Below, in pieces: positions 1 to 8,232 of a stretch of 18,308 nucleotides of DNA. The DNA lies in NCBI GenBank assembly GCA_024636595.1, contig JAGXGT010000144.1, forward strand, positions 1 to 18,308. Direction: 5' to 3'. Both the position numbers and the translations under genes were made by a program. Position 1 is the stretch's first letter. Each line of letters starts with the position of its first letter. The notes under the pieces are model-generated. The model saw nothing but the letters and a program-made list of their open reading frames with translations. It made no database searches and had not been told where the DNA came from. The stretch is from Sphingomonadales bacterium. GTDB taxonomy: Bacteria > Pseudomonadota > Alphaproteobacteria > Sphingomonadales > Sphingomonadaceae.

Positions 1-569
1 CGGCGAGCCTGAATGCCATTCTCGACGGACAGGAACAGGTCCAGGGCGGTCTCGGCCTGCTGTTCGTCAATCTGCCGGTTGCTTTCCAGACGATGCCGGC
101 CGGATCACTGATCGGCTTATTGTTCTTCATCATGGTGTTTTTTGCGGCGCTGACCAGTTCGGTGGCGCTGCTCGAGGCTTCGGTCAGCTGGGCAATCGGT
201 CGCTTCAACAAGCCCCGCTGGCTGGTGACCATTGTCCTGGGCGGTCTCGCGTTCCTGATCGGAGCCTGGGCCAGTCTTTCGTTCAACAGCCAGGCGGATT
301 TCCACCCGTTCGATTTCATGATCTTTTCCGGGCAGCCGGTGTTCGGCATTATTGATGAACTGACCGCAAAAATATTGCTGCCAACATCCGCGCTGCTGGT
401 CGCCATTTTTGTCGGCTGGGTCGCGGATCGCCGGCTGATTGACAGCGAAAACGGTCTGGACGGCAATCTCCACCGCATCTGGCTTTTTCTGGTGCGCTGG
501 TTATGTCCGCTGGTGATATCCGCGATTCTGTTGTTCGGGTTGTTCCCGGATCTTTTGGGCCAGGGCTAG
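1..569 (+). CDS. Sodium-dependent transporter (NSS/SNF family), C-terminal part
   Basis: This is the 3' end of a gene that starts outside the window; the first complete codon is at position 3 and 188 residues are visible. The family consists of inner-membrane Na+-coupled symporters for amino acids and related compounds; the substrate cannot be told from this fragment. The visible part begins with GLLFVNLPVAFQTMPAG, followed by a hydrophobic helix ending in FAALTSSVALLEA, which matches the NSS pattern around the eighth transmembrane helix (the region of Na+-binding Ser/Thr residues in LeuT-like folds). At least three more hydrophobic segments follow, including LVTIVLGGLAFLIGAWAS and a final LVISAILLFGLFPDLL. 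The TAG stop lies 3 bp before the yacG start, so the two genes are probably co-transcribed and translationally coupled. An ATG at 93 is internal to the family domain and is not taken as the start. Confidence 0.88.
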   Translation, partial: ASLNAILDGQEQVQGGLGLLFVNLPVAFQTMPAGSLIGLLFFIMVFFAALTSSVALLEASVSWAIGRFNKPRWLVTIVLGGLAFLIGAWASLSFNSQADFHPFDFMIFSGQPVFGIIDELTAKILLPTSALLVAIFVGWVADRRLIDSENGLDGNLHRIWLFLVRWLCPLVISAILLFGLFPDLLGQG

Positions 570-572
570 CCC

Positions 573-776
573 ATGGCTGGCACCCGAACCCCCAAATGCC
601 CGGTATGCAAAGGAGCTGCGACCGCAGAATTCACGCCCTTTTGCAGCGCCGGATGCAAGGATCGCGATCTGCTGCAATGGCTGGGCGACGGCTATAAAAT
701 ACCCGGTCCGGCGGTTTCGCCCGACGAGTTGGCGGATCATTTCACCGGCGATTCCGGTCGCGACGGAGAGGACTGA
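573..776 (+). CDS. yacG: DNA gyrase inhibitor / zinc-binding protein YacG
   Basis: A 67-residue protein with the YacG zinc-ribbon layout: CPVCK near residues 9-13, then FCSAGCKDRDLLQWL (about 24-38), giving four Cys ligands (CxxC and CxxxC), followed by the family signature GDGYKIPG. In E. coli the family binds one zinc ion and inhibits DNA gyrase by contacting the GyrB C-terminal region; that role is carried over by homology only. Its length is normal for the family, and the C-terminal tail is short and acidic (DSGRDGED). The ATG follows the upstream transporter stop by 3 bp, with AGGGCT just ahead as a weak ribosome binding site that overlaps that gene's end, so coupling is likely. The next transcribed element is a tRNA with its own probable promoter. 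Confidence 0.92.
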   Translation: MAGTRTPKCPVCKGAATAEFTPFCSAGCKDRDLLQWLGDGYKIPGPAVSPDELADHFTGDSGRDGED

Positions 777-806
777 ACAGGCGCAATAAAACCGCCATTT
801 TTAGGC

Positions 807-836
807 TAGACAAGCGGCAAGCGCCCCGCCTATAGC
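807..836 (+). promoter_or_regulatory. Probable sigma-70-type promoter of tRNA-Phe
   Basis: TAGACA (807-812) and TATAGC (831-836) are separated by 18 bp, which resembles -35 and -10 boxes (5/6 and 4/6 matches to the E. coli consensus). The expected transcript start near 843 would leave a leader of about 35 nt before the tRNA. A GC-rich stretch follows the -10 box, as is common for stable-RNA promoters. This is inferred from spacing and consensus only. Confidence 0.4.
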
Positions 837-877
837 GTCGCTTCCTAACGCTGCCCGCGCACCGCGCAGGCGCAGAT

Positions 878-953
878 GCCCGAGTAGCTCAGTTGGTAGA
901 GCAAGCGACTGAAAATCGCTGTGTCGGTGGTTCGAATCCGCCCTCGGGCACCA
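878..953 (+). tRNA. tRNA-Phe (anticodon GAA)
   Basis: A complete 76-nt cloverleaf. The acceptor stem GCCCGAG (878-884) pairs with CTCGGGC (943-949). The D-arm is GCTC-AGTTGGTAGA-GC. The anticodon stem AGCGA/TCGCT (904-908 and 916-920) encloses the loop CTGAAAA, placing anticodon GAA at 911-913. The T-arm GGTGG-TTCGAAT-CCGCC is canonical. The discriminator A is at 950 and CCA is encoded at 951-953. A run of six T residues at 955-960 may terminate the transcript. No integrase or duplicated 3' end lies nearby, so there is no sign that this tRNA serves as an attachment site here. Confidence 0.97.
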
Positions 954-1096
954 CCTTTTTTCAATATATTTTTGTGTCGATCGTATTCTCGATCACTGTA
1001 AAAGTGGGCGCGGTCGACCGTTATCGTGAATTTGTCTCCGATATTCTGCGATCTTGAATGATTGAGGTCAGTTGATGGCGAAGAGCCGCGGTCATT

Positions 1097-3040
1097 CTAG
1101 CGCATCGCTGCAGCGACGACCGCACCGCAGTTCAATGACTTGGGTTTTTGAATGAAAGCCTCGTCCTGTTTCTTGCTTGATCCAATGCCTAAAGCGCTAC
1201 CGATCGACTTGGTCGCGACTTTCAGCACATCCCCAAGCGAGGGTTTTTCTGCATCATCCGCCTTGCCAAGTCCGGCAACGGACACTTCAGGAGCGTTTAG
1301 CGTTCCCGAAATCTTGATGGGATCGACAATGTGCAATGCGCTTTTCCCCTTGGCGCCGCCGCGCAAGACGAGAGAGATTGTTTCCCCGTCGAGCTTGATC
1401 CGCCCTTCGCCGCGGCCAATCGATATTTCGGTATCAACGGCCAGCGGGTCAGGGGTCAACACACCATTGTTCGCTTTGAAGTTGGCCACCAGACAGCGCA
1501 GCGGCACGCGTGCTTGCGGGTCGTCGATAATTTTTGCTACGGTGCCGCTCAGATTTTGACCCAGAACATGCGCGACAGTGGCGCGGATGCTGCCACCGGA
1601 CGCAACCATCGCGGCTTTGCCGTTTGCTTTTTCCAGCGCCGCTCTGACGGTATCTCCGGAACCGGACAATTTGATCCGTCCCCGCACATTGGCCGTTACG
1701 ATGTCGCCGTTCCCGATCAGGTCTTGAAGAGAAGCGCCTGTTACGGTCAGGTCCGTCGATAGTTTCGGTGCGCCGCCGCGATGGTCGACTTGCACGCTAC
1801 CGGTCATCTGCCCGCTTTTCAAACCGACGACGAGATTGGTAATTTTTATTACCCGGTGATCCATCGACAGTCGGCCTTTCAGGCGCCTAAATACAGTTTC
1901 TCTGCGCGAAAGAAGGCGATCGACGGTAAAGTCTATCTGGCCATCCGTTGCGCCCATTTTCGACAGATTGATGCGCGTGTTCGGAATGACCCGAGGGCCG
2001 ATCCGCCGCGTCAGCGCGGCCGCTTTTGCCAAGCCTTCGTCATCGGCCAGGTCATCGAAATCCAGGGTCGCGGCGTTGATCTTTGCGTCTATTTTTGTGC
2101 GTCCTTCGCGCTTGAGGACATCCGCTTTGCCAGACAATTTAGAGCGCCCGATCGTGCCGCTCAGTTTTTGTACAAACCAATCTTTGTCTTCGTGTCGGAT
2201 ATTGGCGCGCAAATCAATCGGCTGGGTTCCGAACAAACCTGCTTCGATGATCTGATCGAGGTTCTTGAGCGTCGGCGCTTTGGCAGACAGCGATGCGGTG
2301 AAGCGGTCGGTGTTTAGAACTCCCTGCATTTTCCCTTTCGCTGACATCTGCAAAGCCGGCGATTGCAGCGACATTTCAAAAGGATAATCGGCATCGGGGT
2401 CAATTCCGGCGATTGCGCCGCCGGTAAACACCAAGCTGGCTTTCGTTTTCATAAAAGTGCCGCTGGCCTCAGCGCGTAGACCGGTTTTGGAGTTCACGGA
2501 GATTGGTCCTTCGACCGACAGCGCCCGCTTGTGATCGGTAAAGCTGAAGTGCGAATTGATGATATCGAGATCGGTCAGACCGGGGCCGCGGTCATTTTCG
2601 CCATTATCATCATCGGAATCATCGTCCTTCCAGTTGGCGCGGCCGTCCTTGTTGCGGACCAGGGAAATGTCGAGTCCGTCGATCATCACCCGATCTGGCC
2701 TTGCGTTGCCCATGATGACATGCAGCACGCCCACGCGCGCCGATATCGATTTCAATGTCAGAAAATCGCCTTTTCCGGCCCATGCCGGTTGTGCAATGCG
2801 CACGTTGTGGACGGTAATGACCGGGGAGTAGGAGAAGACGCTGTCTCTGGTGACAGTCCCTATTTCGACAGTACGATCTGACGTTCCCTGCAATTCGATG
2901 CTGATCACCGTCCGCAGCAGGCTCGCGGGCACAGCGCCGAGAAACAATATCAGCAGGACCACAATCGCGACGATCGCGGCAATTACATTGCGCGTCCGTC
3001 GGTGGGCAAACAGGGTAGGGCGCTCGGCCATCCCGTTCAT
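1097..3040 (-). CDS. AsmA family protein (inner-membrane anchored, bridge-like lipid-transport/assembly family)
   Basis: A 647-residue protein with a short basic N-terminus, one membrane helix (about residues 18-41) and a long periplasmic region of AsmA-type beta-rich repeats. The N-terminal block DRTVEIGTVTRDSVFSYSP ... VRIAQPAWAG and the phrase RVMIDGLDISLVRNKDGRANW are characteristic of the family. The C-terminal third (LSTDLTVTGASLQDLIGNG ... LRGGAKGKSALHIVDPIKISGTLNAPEVSV) matches the conserved AsmA C-terminal domain. Relatives influence outer-membrane biogenesis and are thought to carry phospholipid across the periplasm; the exact role here is unknown. An unusual acidic patch (about residues 139-150) interrupts the N-terminal domain. 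A second Met (residue 4, at 3031) is an equally possible start because neither has a strong ribosome binding site. It appears monocistronic, with 333 bp of non-coding DNA upstream. Confidence 0.88.
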   Translation of the reverse strand: MNGMAERPTLFAHRRTRNVIAAIVAIVVLLILFLGAVPASLLRTVISIELQGTSDRTVEIGTVTRDSVFSYSPVITVHNVRIAQPAWAGKGDFLTLKSISARVGVLHVIMGNARPDRVMIDGLDISLVRNKDGRANWKDDDSDDDNGENDRGPGLTDLDIINSHFSFTDHKRALSVEGPISVNSKTGLRAEASGTFMKTKASLVFTGGAIAGIDPDADYPFEMSLQSPALQMSAKGKMQGVLNTDRFTASLSAKAPTLKNLDQIIEAGLFGTQPIDLRANIRHEDKDWFVQKLSGTIGRSKLSGKADVLKREGRTKIDAKINAATLDFDDLADDEGLAKAAALTRRIGPRVIPNTRINLSKMGATDGQIDFTVDRLLSRRETVFRRLKGRLSMDHRVIKITNLVVGLKSGQMTGSVQVDHRGGAPKLSTDLTVTGASLQDLIGNGDIVTANVRGRIKLSGSGDTVRAALEKANGKAAMVASGGSIRATVAHVLGQNLSGTVAKIIDDPQARVPLRCLVANFKANNGVLTPDPLAVDTEISIGRGEGRIKLDGETISLVLRGGAKGKSALHIVDPIKISGTLNAPEVSVAGLGKADDAEKPSLGDVLKVATKSIGSALGIGSSKKQDEAFIQKPKSLNCGAVVAAAMR

Positions 3041-3373
3041 GGCTTAATGATCAGCCAATTGGTCAGAACGGCAATGTTTCCCCAACGGGTCAATATTCCG
3101 TAATATGTTCGCTTTTCGCACCATGAATTTCCTATGCTGGACACTGATATTACCAGCTTACTATTTGATACGGATTTATTTGACCTGTTCTGCGGAAAAT
3201 AATCCGGCGATCTTCGGATTACGATTTGCGGCAGAAAAGGTTGCCTATTGATGGCTAGTTTATATGAGCAGCGCCCGCTTGGCATCAGGACTGCCGGTTG
3301 CCGCCGCCCGCTTGCGTGGCGGCAAACCAACAAAAATGACTTAAGCTATCTTTAGCGCTGTCACCGACAGCGG
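3041..3373. other. Non-coding gap between efflux operon and AsmA gene
   Basis: 333 bp between the 3' end of the efflux operon and the start of the AsmA gene, both on the minus strand. It must carry the AsmA promoter, but I could not pick a convincing -35/-10 pair. The only clear structure is the hairpin at 3296-3328. A minus-strand open frame here starts with TTG at 3333 and its stop overlaps the AsmA ATG, but its predicted protein is non-descript and I do not call it a gene. Confidence 0.6.
3296..3328. repeat. Strong GC-rich hairpin behind the efflux operon
   Basis: GGTTGCCGCC (3296-3305) is complementary to GGCGGCAAACC (3318-3328), giving a 10-bp stem with one bulged A and a 12-nt loop. 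It lies 45 bp beyond the stop of the outer-membrane lipoprotein gene. Neither strand has a T-run directly after the stem, so it does not fit a classical intrinsic terminator. It could be a 3'-end stabilising or weak termination structure for the efflux transcript. Confidence 0.4.
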
Positions 3374-4771
3374 TCATTTTGCCCAGGCTTCCGTGTCGGG
3401 TGCACCACCCACCGCCTGATACAGGCTGATTATCGCATTGATCTGATCGGCTTCCAGTTGCACGAGCGACAGTTCAACGCCGAGCAAGCTACGCTGCGCA
3501 TCCACTTGCTCGATATAGGGCGTATAGCCTGCCCGGTAACGGTTCCGCGCATGTCGCAGCGCGTCAGATACGGCGACGCGCTGTGCCTCGAGAGCGCGCT
3601 GCTGGTCGCCCAGGCGGGCCAGAACAGCCAACCGGTCTTCCACTTCTCGAAAGGCGTTGAGCACGGTCGAGCGATAGGCAAAGGCAGCTTGGTCACGCCG
3701 CGCCGTTGCGGCATCAAACTGTCCCTGCAGGCGGCCACCGTTGAATATTGGGGCGAGCAGGCTACCACCGACCGACCAGATTGATATCGGGTCCGCCAAC
3801 AGATCGGAGATTGCCGCCCCAGCCGAGGCGCTCAGGCCAAGGGTCGGCATGAATTGCGCCCGCGCGGCGCGCATTTGCGCGTCAGATGCTGCCAATTGAT
3901 ATTCTGCCGTCGCGATATCGGGGCGCAGCCGCAGCAGCTGCGAGGGGACAACATCAGGAGGGGGCGGCTGCTGCAAGCCCGCGAGCGAGCCTCCCCGAAC
4001 AATGTCGCCCGGCATCTCGCCGGTCAGCACGGAAAGGGCATTTTCCTGCCGCGCGATTTGCGCTTCGATCTGCGGCACCAGTTGCGCCGTCGCCTGATAT
4101 TCTGCCTGCGCCTGGCGCCATTCCAGCTGCGATGTATACCCGACCTCCGCCCTGTCGCGGGCGAACTTGAGCGCCTGACGGCGCAGTTCCAGCGTGTCGC
4201 TCAACACCTTGAGGCGGGCATCCAGCGCTAACAGGCTTACATAGCCGCTCGCCGTCGCGGCACTGACCGATAGCAACGCGGCTTCTCTGCTTGCCTCACT
4301 TGCTGCGACACCGGCTTGCGCGGCATTGATATTCGCGCGGTTTTTACCAAACAAATCGACTTCATAGGATGCGCGGAAGGCCGGTTCCGCGGCTAGCGAG
4401 CTCCGTCCCTGTCCAAAGGGTGACACTTCCCGTCGTACACCGCCTGACACTCCTGCTTCGACCGTCGGAAACAAAAGCGAGCGGGAAATCGCTTCCGTCG
4501 CACGGGCTTCCTCAACCCGTGCAGCCGCCAGAAGGGTATCCGGATTATTCTCTCTCGCGCGCTCGACCAGCATCACCATCTGGGGATCGCCAAATCTTGA
4601 CCACCAATTGCGCTCAAGCGCAGTGGTACCCTGTACCTCGGTCCGCCATTCGAGCTGTGGTTGCACGGCGACAGTTTTCGGCAAGGACGACAGGGACGGG
4701 GCGCAACCGGCCAAGGTGATGGCAACGGCCAGTGTGGCAGAAGCCAGGACGAAACGGGGATGACGGGTCAT
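3374..4771 (-). CDS. Efflux outer-membrane lipoprotein, NodT/OprM-type (TolC-like channel)
   Basis: 465 residues from the chosen ATG at 4771. That start gives a clean lipoprotein signal: MTRHPRF, a hydrophobic stretch, then the lipobox LAGC with Cys23 as the lipidated residue. The in-frame extension further upstream runs into the preceding gene and lacks a signal sequence, so it is rejected. AGGGCGG about 9 bp ahead serves as ribosome binding site and overlaps the end of the upstream gene. The mature protein shows the duplicated outer-membrane efflux domain: WWSRFGDPQMVMLVERARENNPD near the N-terminus, a mid-protein RLRPDIATAEYQL segment, FNGGRL, and a late NRYRAGYTPYIEQVDAQRSL repeat. The family forms trimeric outer-membrane ducts. 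It is the last gene of the operon, 4 bp after the membrane fusion gene, and should complete the pump. Confidence 0.93.
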   Translation of the reverse strand: MTRHPRFVLASATLAVAITLAGCAPSLSSLPKTVAVQPQLEWRTEVQGTTALERNWWSRFGDPQMVMLVERARENNPDTLLAAARVEEARATEAISRSLLFPTVEAGVSGGVRREVSPFGQGRSSLAAEPAFRASYEVDLFGKNRANINAAQAGVAASEASREAALLSVSAATASGYVSLLALDARLKVLSDTLELRRQALKFARDRAEVGYTSQLEWRQAQAEYQATAQLVPQIEAQIARQENALSVLTGEMPGDIVRGGSLAGLQQPPPPDVVPSQLLRLRPDIATAEYQLAASDAQMRAARAQFMPTLGLSASAGAAISDLLADPISIWSVGGSLLAPIFNGGRLQGQFDAATARRDQAAFAYRSTVLNAFREVEDRLAVLARLGDQQRALEAQRVAVSDALRHARNRYRAGYTPYIEQVDAQRSLLGVELSLVQLEADQINAIISLYQAVGGAPDTEAWAK

Positions 4772-4775
4772 CGGG

Positions 4776-5927
4776 TCACCGCCCTGTTTGCGTATGCACG
4801 GTAGCAACGACCGACATGCCCGGTCCCAGCCGCTTGACCAACTCTTGATCTGGATCAAATTTTATGCGGACGGCGATGCGTTGTGGGACCTTCACAAAAT
4901 TGCCGGCACCGGTGTCTGGCTTGACCAGACTGAACTCGCTGCCTGCGGCCGGCGCGATACTTTGCACCGTCCCGGTCAATTCCGCTCCGCCCAGCGCATC
5001 CACGGTCAATGTTGCCAGCTGGCCGACAGTCATCTTGGCGGTCTGGGTTTCCTTGAAATTGGCCGTCACCCAAAGATCGTCGGGCACCAGATACATGAGC
5101 TGGGTGCCGCCGGAGACCAGCTGACCGACGCGGGCTGAAATTTCGCTGAGTCGTCCGTCTCGCGGTGCGCGGATTTTGGTGCGGGACAGTTCGATTTCTG
5201 CCAGCTCGGTCGAGGCGTTCGCACCCTCAACCTGCGCTTCGAGCGCGCCGCGCCCGACCTGGACCGACCGGACCTGCTCGGCGGCGATGGCGCGCTGTGC
5301 CTGTGCCTGCAGTACCCCTGCCTCTGCTTGCTTCAATGCAGCGCGCGCCTGATCCCGTTCACGCAGCGACACCGATCCTTCGCCGACCAGTTCTTCGATC
5401 CGCCGCATATCCGCCTGCGCCTTCTGCAGGGCAGCGCGGGCACTCGTGACAGAGGCGTCCTGAAGGCGCATCTGCGCTTCCCCTGAGCGCAGGCTCTGCT
5501 GGCTATTGGCCAGGTTCGCGCGTTGGGCCGCGGTATTCGCCTTCCCCTGCTGCAGCCGCTGGCGATAGGGAGCGGGATCGATGGTGGCGAGCAATTGCCC
5601 TTTCTCGACGCGCTCGAAATCCTTCACCGGTACGTCGGTCAGATAACCGGCAACCTGCGGGCTGATAACGGTCGTCATCCCGCGCACATAGGCATTGTTG
5701 GTGGTCTGATCGCCACTGTTAAAGGGCGGCAGTCCCCAGGCAAACAGCGCTGTCAAAATGCCGGCCAATATCACTAAGATGCCAATTGCCATCTTTTTGC
5801 GCGAGACGTCAGGCTTCCAGCCACCTGCCTCATCGCTGTTTGGCTCGAGGCTTTCGTCTGGAGTAGAAATATCTTCCATCTCTGGTTTCTCCGCATTCGG
5901 GTGGTCGGTATTCTTCTGCTGATTCAT
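4776..5927 (-). CDS. HlyD/EmrA-type membrane fusion protein (periplasmic adaptor)
   Basis: 383 residues. A charged cytoplasmic N-terminus of about 45 residues precedes one membrane helix (about 46-64). The first half of the lipoyl-like domain (TTVISPQVAGYLTDVPVKDF, about 85-104) follows, then a long coiled-coil hairpin rich in Ala, Gln and Arg (about 120-245). The second lipoyl half is IRAPRDGRLSEISARVGQLV (252-271). The C-terminal block AAGSEFSLVKPDTGAGNF and VKVPQRIAVRI (about 327-355) is the signature of EmrA-like adaptors. In this family the adaptor links an inner-membrane MFS exporter to a TolC-like duct. The start ATG overlaps the MFS stop in an ATGA arrangement (5924-5927), implying translational coupling, and the outer-membrane gene follows after 4 bp. 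The substrate is unknown. Confidence 0.93.
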   Translation of the reverse strand: MNQQKNTDHPNAEKPEMEDISTPDESLEPNSDEAGGWKPDVSRKKMAIGILVILAGILTALFAWGLPPFNSGDQTTNNAYVRGMTTVISPQVAGYLTDVPVKDFERVEKGQLLATIDPAPYRQRLQQGKANTAAQRANLANSQQSLRSGEAQMRLQDASVTSARAALQKAQADMRRIEELVGEGSVSLRERDQARAALKQAEAGVLQAQAQRAIAAEQVRSVQVGRGALEAQVEGANASTELAEIELSRTKIRAPRDGRLSEISARVGQLVSGGTQLMYLVPDDLWVTANFKETQTAKMTVGQLATLTVDALGGAELTGTVQSIAPAAGSEFSLVKPDTGAGNFVKVPQRIAVRIKFDPDQELVKRLGPGMSVVATVHTQTGR

Positions 5928-7609
5928 TGTTTGCTCTTTGCGATCATCGTTTCCAGAAAAACCAGCTCTTTGCTGAGCGGATTGCGGCCGCGAATGCGGT
6001 TGATGGCCCAGGGCACCAGCACGGCGACAAACGCTATGGACGCCAGCGATCCGATCAGGAAAAACACGTCGTTAAACGCCAACACTGCGGCCTCCCGGCC
6101 GATTTCCTGTGTGATGCGCGAAGCAGCGGCTTGTTGCTGCCGCACCGGGTCAGAAATTGTCGATGCAAAGCGGGCTGATATCTGGCCGATCTCGCTGGCG
6201 AGTTGGGGATTGGTTGCCGTGAGCGTGGCGCCAGCATCGATCAGGTGGGTTTTGAGGCGAATGGTGTGGAATGCGGAGAGCGCCGAGACACCGGCAATGC
6301 CGCCCAGTGTCTGTGAAAGCGAAAACACGGCAATGAAGCTGATCACATAGGCAGGCCCCGCTGCCAGCGCGCGCAACATGCCTTCCATCATCACCGGACC
6401 CATGGCGAAAACAGCAGCAAAACCGATCGACGCCTGTGTCCAGTAAAGGTCGCTCGGACGCGACATGATGCCGGTGCGGGTATCCGCAAACGCGGCGATT
6501 GCAATGACCATTATGGCAAAAAGGATCGGTCGGGTCAGGTCCTTTGGATCCAGCCGCAGCACCGACAGGATGCTGCCCGCGACGGTGGCTCCGGCAAGCA
6601 CGAAATAATAGCCGGTCAATTGTTCATTGCCATAACCAAGCGCCGAGAAAAGCCCGCTTGCGCCAAAGCTTTGTTCGGCGACCAGAACCCGCACCCCGGC
6701 GCCGGTGATCGCCAGTGTCAGGATCGCGCGGCTGGACAGCCAGCGGGTGTTGAGCATCGGGCTGCGCCGGTTCATCTCGATCAGCAAACAGCCGCCCAGA
6801 CACAGGATGGCGAGCGCCAGCGCGCCGCCGAGCCAGCTGGCATCCCACCACTGAATGCGGCCCTGAATCAGGAACGCCAGCAGCGCCGCCACGCCAACCA
6901 TGAACAGGAAAATGCTGGGCAGATCGAGCTTTTCGAATGTCTTGACCCGAAAGCCGCTGGGCAGGCGCAACAGATAGACAGCACCCAGCGCGATCAAGGA
7001 CAAGCCGAACTGCAACTGGAAGGCGCGGCTGATGTTGCCGTCGACCAGCAAATAAGGCGAGATGGCGCGCGCGAGCGGGAAGGCCGTCTGCACCAGGCCA
7101 ATACCCAGAACCAGCGCGCCGATGCGGGGCGATGCCGGCAGCCCCTGCATCAGATAATAGATCGACAGCGCCGAAAGGCCGCTGGCGGCGATTCCGGCGA
7201 CCGCTCGTGCGCCAATCTCCGGATAGTAGCCGAGTTCCAGCAATTGCACGAAATTGGCCGCCAGCAGACCGATCATGGCGTAGCGGACAAAGGTCTGGAT
7301 GCCGAATTCCTGACGGACGCGAAACAGCAACATGCTCATGCAGGCATAGGTGGAATAGAAGGCTACGCTGATCCATCCGGCTTGCACCGGAGTCAGACCC
7401 ATCTCGCCCTGCAGCGCGGCGGTGTTGGCCAACAGGAAGCCGTTCTGCGCGCCGCCGATGAGACCGAGAAAAAGGCCGATCAGCAAATAGGCCGCTCTCC
7501 GGCGTGCGGGATGATCCGGGGTCGCCGGCGATCCCGGCAATATCGGCAATTCGTGCTGTTTGAATGCATAGCCCGCACTATCGTCGGTCAGGCCCGGCTT
7601 GTCAGTCAT
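5924..7609 (-). CDS. MFS drug/proton antiporter, EmrB-like (DHA2-type, about 14 TM helices)
   Basis: 561 residues from ATG 7609 (MTDKPGL...). A TTG at 7615 would add two residues; ATG is preferred although neither has a clear ribosome binding site. After a soluble N-terminus of about 40 residues come many hydrophobic segments starting at AAYLLIGLFLGLIGG, consistent with a 14-helix exporter. Features typical of EmrB-like proteins are the LQGEMGLTPVQAGWISVAFYS segment after helix 1 and a hydrophilic periplasmic loop of about 70 residues before the last helix, ending in EAAVLAFNDVFFLIGSLASIAF. These exporters use the proton gradient to expel hydrophobic drugs and other toxic organics. The first 8 bp overlap the end of the upstream NAD(P)-binding gene, and the stop overlaps the adaptor start, so it sits in the centre of the operon. 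Confidence 0.9.
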   Translation of the reverse strand: MTDKPGLTDDSAGYAFKQHELPILPGSPATPDHPARRRAAYLLIGLFLGLIGGAQNGFLLANTAALQGEMGLTPVQAGWISVAFYSTYACMSMLLFRVRQEFGIQTFVRYAMIGLLAANFVQLLELGYYPEIGARAVAGIAASGLSALSIYYLMQGLPASPRIGALVLGIGLVQTAFPLARAISPYLLVDGNISRAFQLQFGLSLIALGAVYLLRLPSGFRVKTFEKLDLPSIFLFMVGVAALLAFLIQGRIQWWDASWLGGALALAILCLGGCLLIEMNRRSPMLNTRWLSSRAILTLAITGAGVRVLVAEQSFGASGLFSALGYGNEQLTGYYFVLAGATVAGSILSVLRLDPKDLTRPILFAIMVIAIAAFADTRTGIMSRPSDLYWTQASIGFAAVFAMGPVMMEGMLRALAAGPAYVISFIAVFSLSQTLGGIAGVSALSAFHTIRLKTHLIDAGATLTATNPQLASEIGQISARFASTISDPVRQQQAAASRITQEIGREAAVLAFNDVFFLIGSLASIAFVAVLVPWAINRIRGRNPLSKELVFLETMIAKSKQ

Positions 7610-8210
7610 CGGCAAGAACAGACTGCATCAGCAGGGCCTTGCCCGTCCATTCTTCATCTTCCACCGCATTGGCCAGCACCGCGGCGACGTCGCCCCGGGC
7701 CGCTTTGCCCTTGGGATCGACATCGTCGCCAAACCGCATATCCCGGTTGCCGTCGTCGTCGGTCAGGCTGACCGGCCGAACGATCGCGTAGCTGAGACCC
7801 GAGGCTTTGAGATGCTCGTCGGCATCGTGTTTGGCCTGCAGATAATGAGCCAGTTCACTTTCGGGGTCCGGGTCGTCCGCGCCGACGCTGCTCAGCATCA
7901 CGAAACGCGAAACACCGGCTTCGGCGGCTAGATCGATCAGCCGCTTGGCACCGTCCCGGTCCACCTTGTCGGTCATCTCCGGGCCAGTCGAACCGCCGGA
8001 TCCAGCGGCAAAGATTACCGCGTCACAGCCATCGCAGACCCCGCTTTGCAGGTCGGTCAGGTCGCCGTGGCGCAACGCCACATCGCTACCCAAAGAGCTG
8101 GTGTCAGAGGATTCGCGCACCAATGCGATCGGCGAATGGCCTTTGGCTTGCAACTGCTCAACGAGCCTGAGTCCGGTCTTGCCGGTAGCCCCGGCGATAA
8201 GAATATCCAT
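7602..8210 (-). CDS. NAD(P)-binding NmrA/atypical SDR protein
   Basis: 202 residues. The N-terminal GATGKTG (residues 7-13) directly after the first beta strand is the dinucleotide-binding glycine motif of atypical (SDR5/NmrA-like) short-chain dehydrogenases. Further family features are HGDLTD (about 48-53), AVIFAAGSGG (about 64-73), a VSRFVMLSSVGADDP strand and GLSYAIVRPVSLTD near residue 140. The classical YxxxK pair is not obvious, as in many members that act as NAD(P)H sensors or flavin/quinone-type reductases. Length matches small members such as YwnB-like proteins. It starts 22 bp after the DJ-1/PfpI gene stop and overlaps the MFS gene by 8 bp. Its place in an efflux operon suggests a redox-sensing or substrate-reducing role, which is inference. 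Confidence 0.88.
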   Translation of the reverse strand: MDILIAGATGKTGLRLVEQLQAKGHSPIALVRESSDTSSLGSDVALRHGDLTDLQSGVCDGCDAVIFAAGSGGSTGPEMTDKVDRDGAKRLIDLAAEAGVSRFVMLSSVGADDPDPESELAHYLQAKHDADEHLKASGLSYAIVRPVSLTDDDGNRDMRFGDDVDPKGKAARGDVAAVLANAVEDEEWTGKALLMQSVLADD

Positions 8211-8232
8211 ATTTCGTTCCGTTCCTATTGGG

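Noticed and set aside
878..953. tRNA-Phe as an integration site for a mobile element
   Set aside because: No integrase, no second copy of the tRNA 3' end and ordinary housekeeping-type genes on both sides.
979..994. GATCG/CGATC inverted repeat between tRNA and AsmA gene as a terminator
   Set aside because: Only a 5-bp stem and no T-run after it on either strand.
1074..1154. Short plus-strand frame starting ATGGCGAAGAGCCGC beyond the tRNA
   Set aside because: Only 26 codons, it overlaps the 3' end of the AsmA gene in antisense and has no ribosome binding site.
1781..2317. Plus-strand open frame of 178 codons inside the AsmA gene
   Set aside because: It is antisense to conserved AsmA coding sequence and has no recognisable domain.
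3037..3333. Minus-strand 98-codon frame whose stop overlaps the AsmA ATG (ATGA)
   Set aside because: The start would be TTG inside a hairpin; the protein resembles nothing known and has no signal peptide or membrane helix, so the overlap is probably chance.
6620..7771. Long plus-strand open frame (383 codons) opposite the MFS gene
   Set aside because: It is antisense to a clear EmrB-like transporter; the translation is Gln/Arg/His/Ala-rich and lacks any recognisable domain, as expected for the reverse frame of a GC-rich membrane protein gene.
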